NCBI RefSeq assembly: GCF_000708715.2
Contig: NZ_JENB01000041.1
Coordinates: 1-46,051 of the forward strand
Direction of reading: 5' to 3'
Length of the DNA stretch: 46,051 bases
Source: Pseudomonas putida W15Oct28
GTDB lineage: Bacteria > Pseudomonadota > Gammaproteobacteria > Pseudomonadales > Pseudomonadaceae
This document shows positions 39,144 to 46,051 of the stretch, piece after piece. The first letter of the stretch is position 1. Each line of letters starts with the position of its first letter. Made by a program: the position numbers and the translations under genes. The notes beneath the pieces are model-generated. The model was not told the origin of the DNA, ran no database searches, and saw nothing but the letters and a program-made list of their open reading frames with translations.

Positions 39144-39911
39144 TCAACGCCCGCTACGCCGCTCCGCCCGCGCCACCCGCTGCGCCTCTTCGTGTGCCTC
39201 TTGCAGCACCTCCTGCACATACAGAATGTGCCGGCTGGACACTTCCCGCGCATCCTCCGCCCTGCCCTCGACAATCGCCAGGTACAGCTCCCGGTGCTGG
39301 CTGATCAGCATGTCCCGGGTCTCGGTCCGTTGCTGGTACATGCCACCAATGTTGGTCACCACGTTGCGCTTCAGCAGGTCGAACAAACCACGAATGGTGT
39401 GCAGCAGCACCGCGTTATGGCTGGCCTCGGCAATCGCCAGGTGAAAGCGCGCATCGGCCACACCCTCCTCCGCCCGGGTGACTTCATCAACCCTGGTGTA
39501 GCAGTCCTGCAACGCGTCGAAGGCCGCCTTCAAGCGCGCCCGGTCCGGCTCGGTGGCACGCTGGGCAGCGTAATAGGCACACGAAGCCTCCAGGGTATGG
39601 CGAAATTCAAGCAGGTCGCGCTGCGCCTCGGCACTGTGCTCGAGCAGCTGCAGCAATGGGTCGCTGAAGGTAGAGCCCAGTGACTCGGCAACAAAATTGC
39701 CCCCGCCCTGGCGGCTGACCAGCAGCCCTTTGGCCACCAGCTTCTGGATCGCCTCACGCAGTGACGGGCGGGACACGCCGAACTGCTCGGCGAGGGCGCG
39801 CTCGGCCGGCAGCCGCTGCCCCGAGGTCAGCGTGCCTTCCAGAATCATCCCTTCCAACCGATCGACGATGTCGTCGGACAGGCGCCGTTGGCGGACCTGA
39901 TCAAAAACCAT
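39144..39911 (-). CDS. lldR: GntR-family (FCD) lactate-responsive repressor LldR
   Basis: 255 residues. N-terminal winged helix (about 10-75, with LTSGQRLPAERALAEQFGVSR) and C-terminal all-helical FCD effector domain (about 95-235). The ATG at 39911 has GGAG 8 bases upstream; a GTG one codon earlier is possible. It is divergent from lldP-lldD-dld, and an inverted repeat of the LldR type stands in front of lldP. By analogy with P. aeruginosa LldR, lactate (D and L) would release it from the operator. Identity rests on context plus family pattern. Confidence 0.9.
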   Translation of the reverse strand: MVFDQVRQRRLSDDIVDRLEGMILEGTLTSGQRLPAERALAEQFGVSRPSLREAIQKLVAKGLLVSRQGGGNFVAESLGSTFSDPLLQLLEHSAEAQRDLLEFRHTLEASCAYYAAQRATEPDRARLKAAFDALQDCYTRVDEVTRAEEGVADARFHLAIAEASHNAVLLHTIRGLFDLLKRNVVTNIGGMYQQRTETRDMLISQHRELYLAIVEGRAEDAREVSSRHILYVQEVLQEAHEEAQRVARAERRSGR

Positions 39912-40058
39912 CACATGCTCTCCACAAACCCCCCGCAGATTTCAGGGGGCGCCTATTCTCGCCGATCCACGCCGCGCAAACACCCATCAAGCCAGGATTT
40001 TCCAAGCGCATCAGGCGCCCGCTCATCGGCACGCGACCAAAGTTTTGCACAGGACAAA

Positions 40059-40086
40059 TTGACACACCCACGACAGCGCTTTTAAC
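40059..40086 (+). promoter_or_regulatory. Promoter of the lldPD-dld operon
   Basis: TTGACA (40059-40064) and TTTAAC (40081-40086), 16 bases apart; a perfect -35 with a 4/6 -10. The predicted start is about 15 bases upstream of the operator. Confidence 0.6.
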
Positions 40087-40105
40087 CTAGCGCCCAGCCA
40101 TTGTA

Positions 40106-40122
40106 AATTGGTCTTACCAATT
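40106..40122. promoter_or_regulatory. LldR operator in front of lldP
   Basis: AATTGGTCTTACCAATT is an inverted repeat with 7-bp arms and a 3-base centre. This arrangement (TGGT-N3-ACCA) is that of GntR/FCD operators and matches described LldR sites. It lies downstream of the promoter, so bound LldR would act as a roadblock. Confidence 0.8.
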
Positions 40123-40142
40123 ATCCAATGCCAGTGCTGACC

Positions 40143-40150
40143 AACAACAA
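40143..40150 (+). promoter_or_regulatory. Candidate Crc/Hfq CA motif in the lldP leader
   Basis: AACAACAA fits the AANAANAA pattern bound by Hfq-Crc in Pseudomonas catabolite repression. It lies 17 bases upstream of the lldP ATG, next to the AGGGG ribosome site, where binding would block translation. Confidence 0.5.
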
Positions 40151-40166
40151 TTAGGGGCCACCCCAT

Positions 40167-41837
40167 ATGCAAACCTGGCAACAACTCTATAGCCCGCTTG
40201 GTAGTCTTGGCCTGTCCGCACTGGCGGCGGTCATCCCTATCGTGTTCTTCTTCCTTGCCCTCGCCGTGTTCCGCCTCAAAGGCCACGTAGCGGGCAGCAT
40301 CACCCTCGCGCTGTCGATCCTGGTGGCGATCTTCGCCTTTCAGATGCCTGTCGACATGGCCTTCGCCGCGGCGGGTTATGGGTTCCTCTATGGCCTCTGG
40401 CCAATTGCCTGGATCATCGTTGCCGCGGTGTTCCTGTACAAACTCACGGTCAAGAGTGGCCAGTTCGAAGTGATCCGCAGCTCGGTACTGTCGATTACCG
40501 ACGACCAGCGCCTGCAAGTGCTGCTGATCGGCTTCTGCTTCGGTGCCTTCCTGGAAGGCGCGGCGGGCTTCGGCGCCCCCGTGGCAATCACTGCCGCGCT
40601 GCTGGTGGGCCTGGGCTTCAACCCACTGTACGCCGCCGGCCTGTGCCTGATCGCCAACACCGCGCCGGTGGCCTTCGGCGCCCTGGGCATCCCGATCATC
40701 GTGGCCGGCCAGGTCACTGGCATCGACGCCTTCCACATCGGCGCCATGACCGGCCGACAGCTGCCGCTGCTGTCGTTGTTCGTGCCGTTCTGGCTGGTGT
40801 TCATGATGGACGGCCTGCGCGGCGTGAAGGAAACCTGGCCTGCCGCCCTGGTCGCCGGCCTGAGCTTCGCCGTTACCCAGTACTTCACTTCGAACTTCAT
40901 CGGCCCGGAACTGCCCGACATCACCTCGGCACTGGCCAGCCTGATCTGCCTCACCCTGTTCCTGAAAGTCTGGCAGCCAAAGCGTTCGTTCAGCGAGGCC
41001 AAAGGCAGCGTCGGCGCAGCCGTTGTGCAGTCCAGCGGCAGCCAGCCTAGCCCTTACAGCTTCGGCGAAATCTTCAAGGCCTGGTCGCCGTTCCTGATCC
41101 TGACCGTACTGGTCACCATCTGGACCCTGAAGCCGTTCAAGGCTGCGTTCGCCCCGGGCGGCGCGATGTACAACTTCGTGTTCAACTTCGCCATCCCGCA
41201 CCTCGACCAGCTGGTGGTCAAGACCGCACCGATCGTTGCTGCGCCCACTGCCATGCCAGCGGTGTTCAAGCTCGACCCGATCTCCGCCACCGGCACCGCG
41301 ATCTTCCTCTCGGCGCTGATCTCCATGGCAGTGCTGAAGATCAACTTCAAAACTGGTCTTACCACTTTCAAAGAGACTTTCTGGGAGCTGCGCTGGCCTA
41401 TCCTGTCGATCGGCATGGTGCTGGCCTTCGCCTTCGTCACCAACTACTCGGGCATGTCTTCGACCATGGCCCTGGTACTGGCTGGCACCGGCGCCGCGTT
41501 CCCGTTCTTCTCGCCGTTCCTCGGCTGGCTGGGCGTGTTCCTGACCGGCTCGGACACCTCGTCCAACGCCCTTTTCAGCTCGCTGCAGGCCACCACCGCG
41601 CACCAGATCGGGGTCAGCGACACCTTGCTGGTAGCGGCCAACACCAGCGGCGGCGTAACCGGCAAGATGATCTCGCCGCAGTCCATCGCCGTGGCGTGCG
41701 CCGCCACCGGCCTGGTGGGCAAGGAGTCCGACCTGTTCCGCTTCACCGTCAAGCACAGCCTGTTCTTTGCCACCATCGTCGGCCTGATCACCCTGATTCA
41801 GGCTTACTGGCTGACCGGCATGCTGGTTCATCACTAA
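40167..41837 (+). CDS. lldP: L-lactate permease (LctP family)
   Basis: 556 residues, strongly hydrophobic with about 12-14 membrane segments along its whole length. It belongs to the lactate permease family, which imports L-lactate, D-lactate and glycolate with protons. Conserved blocks include FLEGAAGFGAPVAI, the NTAPVAFGALGIPI stretch and the C-terminal TGSDTSSNALFSSLQ and NTSGGVTGKMISPQSIA. First gene of the operon with lldD and dld. Its expression is probably controlled by LldR and by Hfq-Crc. Confidence 0.97.
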   Translation: MQTWQQLYSPLGSLGLSALAAVIPIVFFFLALAVFRLKGHVAGSITLALSILVAIFAFQMPVDMAFAAAGYGFLYGLWPIAWIIVAAVFLYKLTVKSGQFEVIRSSVLSITDDQRLQVLLIGFCFGAFLEGAAGFGAPVAITAALLVGLGFNPLYAAGLCLIANTAPVAFGALGIPIIVAGQVTGIDAFHIGAMTGRQLPLLSLFVPFWLVFMMDGLRGVKETWPAALVAGLSFAVTQYFTSNFIGPELPDITSALASLICLTLFLKVWQPKRSFSEAKGSVGAAVVQSSGSQPSPYSFGEIFKAWSPFLILTVLVTIWTLKPFKAAFAPGGAMYNFVFNFAIPHLDQLVVKTAPIVAAPTAMPAVFKLDPISATGTAIFLSALISMAVLKINFKTGLTTFKETFWELRWPILSIGMVLAFAFVTNYSGMSSTMALVLAGTGAAFPFFSPFLGWLGVFLTGSDTSSNALFSSLQATTAHQIGVSDTLLVAANTSGGVTGKMISPQSIAVACAATGLVGKESDLFRFTVKHSLFFATIVGLITLIQAYWLTGMLVHH

Positions 41838-41847
41838 AGTGAAAGGG

Positions 41848-41871
41848 GCCGGGCGCCATTGCGCGCCCGGC
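41848..41871 (+). other. GC-rich hairpin between lldP and lldD
   Basis: GCCGGGCGC and GCGCCCGGC form a perfect 9-bp stem around a 6-base loop, 11 bases after the lldP stop. No T-run follows, so it is more likely a barrier to 3' exonucleases or a partial terminator than a full stop. Confidence 0.6.
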
Positions 41872-41900
41872 AATCCCCACAAGCAACGCTGCGAGAATCC

Positions 41901-43046
41901 ATGATCATTTCTGCCTCTACCGACTATCGCGCCGCGGCCCAACGCAAGCTGCCTCCCTTCCTGTTCCACTACGCCGACGGCGGCGCCTACGCCGAGCACA
42001 CCCTGCGCCACAACGTGTCGGACCTGGCCGGCATTGCCCTGCGCCAGCGCGTGCTGAACAACATGTCCGAGCTCAGCCTGGAAACCAAGCTGTTCGACGA
42101 AACCCTGAGCATGCCGGTGGCCCTGGCCCCGGTCGGCCTCACCGGCATGTACGCCCGCCGTGGCGAGGTGCAGGCGGCGCGTGCAGCGGCGGCCCATGGC
42201 ATCCCGTTCACCATGTCCACCGTCTCGGTCTGCCCGATCGAAGAAGTGGCGCCAGCCATCAACCGGCCAATGTGGTTCCAGCTGTACGTGCTCAAGGACC
42301 GCGGCTTCATGCGCAACGCCCTGGAGCGGGCCAAGGCCGCCGGGGTCAAAACCCTGGTGTTCACCGTCGACATGCCCGTACCCGGCGCCCGCTACCGCGA
42401 TGCCCACTCGGGCATGAGCGGCCGCAACGGCCCGCTGCGCCGCGTGCTGCAAGCCATGACCCACCCCGAGTGGGCGTGGGATGTCGGCGTGATGGGCCGC
42501 CCGCACGACCTGGGCAACATCTCCAAATACCGTGGCAACCCCACCGGCCTTGCCGACTACATCGGCTGGCTGGGCAACAACTTCGACCCGTCGATCTCCT
42601 GGAAAGACCTGGAGTGGATCCGCGAGTACTGGGACGGCCCGATGATCATCAAGGGCATTCTCGATGCCGATGACGCCCGCGATGCGGTCAAGTTCGGCGC
42701 CGACGGCATCGTGGTGTCCAACCACGGCGGCCGCCAGCTCGATGGCGTGCTGTCCAGCGCCCGCGCCTTGCCGGCGATTGCCGATGCGGTAAAGGGTGAC
42801 CTGAAGATTCTCGCCGACTCCGGCATTCGCAGCGGCCTCGACGTGGTGCGCATGATCGCCCTGGGCGCCGACACCGTACTGATCGGCCGCGCCTTCCTCT
42901 ACGCACTTGCGGTGCACGGCGAGGCCGGGGTGAAGAACCTGCTGGAGCTGTTCGAGAAGGAAATGCGCGTGGCGATGGTGCTGACCGGCGCCAAGTCGAT
43001 CAGCGAGATCACCCGCGACTCGCTGGTACGCGAACTGGGCGCCTGA
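41901..43046 (+). CDS. lldD: L-lactate dehydrogenase (FMN, quinone-linked)
   Basis: 381 residues, the E. coli LldD length. It oxidises L-lactate to pyruvate and passes electrons to the quinone pool at the inner membrane. The FMN-dependent alpha-hydroxy acid dehydrogenase motif SNHGGRQLDG contains the catalytic H275. The N-terminal FLFHYADGGAYAEHTLRHN and the FMN-binding LADSGIRSGLDVVRMIALGAD are clear. The ATG at 41901 gives MIISASTDYR, the conserved start; the frame is open 14 codons upstream. Confidence 0.98.
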   Translation: MIISASTDYRAAAQRKLPPFLFHYADGGAYAEHTLRHNVSDLAGIALRQRVLNNMSELSLETKLFDETLSMPVALAPVGLTGMYARRGEVQAARAAAAHGIPFTMSTVSVCPIEEVAPAINRPMWFQLYVLKDRGFMRNALERAKAAGVKTLVFTVDMPVPGARYRDAHSGMSGRNGPLRRVLQAMTHPEWAWDVGVMGRPHDLGNISKYRGNPTGLADYIGWLGNNFDPSISWKDLEWIREYWDGPMIIKGILDADDARDAVKFGADGIVVSNHGGRQLDGVLSSARALPAIADAVKGDLKILADSGIRSGLDVVRMIALGADTVLIGRAFLYALAVHGEAGVKNLLELFEKEMRVAMVLTGAKSISEITRDSLVRELGA

Positions 43047-43121
43047 TCGCCTGCAAGAAACACCGCCTGATTGACCCGGGGCATGTGCCGCACAGACGCC
43101 ACAGCCCCGCGAGGAGACTGC

Positions 43122-45932
<2,811 letters not shown>

Positions 45933-45979
45933 GCGCTAACGCAAAGCCCTTGGGCAAAATCTGCCGGCTGCTGCAATCT

Positions 45980-46051
45980 CTGTGGGAGCGGGCATGCCCG
46001 CGAACACCGGCGCAGCCGGTGCCATAAACCGCGGCGCCTGTTTCGCGGGCA
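45980..46051. repeat. REP element after dld, truncated by the window end
   Basis: One REP copy (45980 to about 46003, ctgtgggagcgggcatgcccgcgaa) is followed by a short GCACCGGCTGCGCCGGTG-type hairpin (about 46005-46023) and the beginning of a facing copy (tttcgcgggca) that runs off the window. No coding region is seen after the dld stop. Confidence 0.75.

Overview
The window is a contiguous stretch of chromosome from a fluorescent-type Pseudomonas. Gene content, gene order and the 35-bp REP repeats point to the Pseudomonas putida group; this is judged from memory of gene order and protein sequences, not from a search. It is GC-rich, has strong codon bias (hence many long antisense shadow frames) and carries no insertion sequence, prophage, CRISPR array or genomic island. 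It is mostly core housekeeping DNA, and I find no convincing undescribed multi-gene system. The most interesting signals are regulatory: RNA hairpins in leaders and between genes, and promoter or operator sites.

Layout. 1-7100 (+): the 3' end of pgi, an acetyl-CoA synthetase, a DUF2236 (MpaB-like) protein and a large DUF748 (AsmA-like) envelope protein. 7115-8320: a divergent pair (VOC-fold protein and small antibiotic-biosynthesis-monooxygenase-fold protein) around a TTGTATACAA palindrome, then an exported BON-domain protein with a possible sigma-54 promoter. 8582-25266 and on to 34777 is almost entirely on the minus strand. Read in the direction of transcription it is grpE-dnaK-dnaJ-dapB, carA-carB-greA-DUF4149, then (after the divergent yhbY) rlmE, ftsH-folP-glmM-tpiA-secG, tRNA-Leu(GAG), initiator tRNA-fMet, rimP-nusA-infB-rbfA-truB-rpsO-pnp. 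This is the classical translation, transcription-elongation and RNA-decay supercluster, followed upstream by pyrimidine/arginine synthesis (carAB) and the heat-shock chaperones.

34970-39019: recN (+) with a LexA box, fur (-), bamE (+), ratA (-) and smpB (+), alternating in direction and separated by strong bidirectional terminators and REP pairs. 39144-45932: a complete lactate-utilisation locus, with the divergent GntR/FCD repressor gene lldR and the operon lldP-lldD-dld (permease, L-lactate dehydrogenase, FAD/Fe-S D-lactate dehydrogenase). It has a clear LldR-type operator and a candidate Crc/Hfq motif in front of lldP.

How the parts work together: sigma-32 promoters can be read directly in front of grpE and dnaK, and a LexA-controlled promoter in front of recN. 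A strong promoter with a GC-rich discriminator stands before the initiator tRNA gene and may feed the rimP-nusA-infB operon through tandem terminator-like hairpins. Hairpins also lie in the rpsO and pnp leaders, in front of carA, between infB and rbfA, between dnaK and dnaJ, between lldP and lldD, and inside the first codons of folP. Several essential genes (rimP GTG, carA TTG, probably ftsH TTG) appear to use non-ATG starts.
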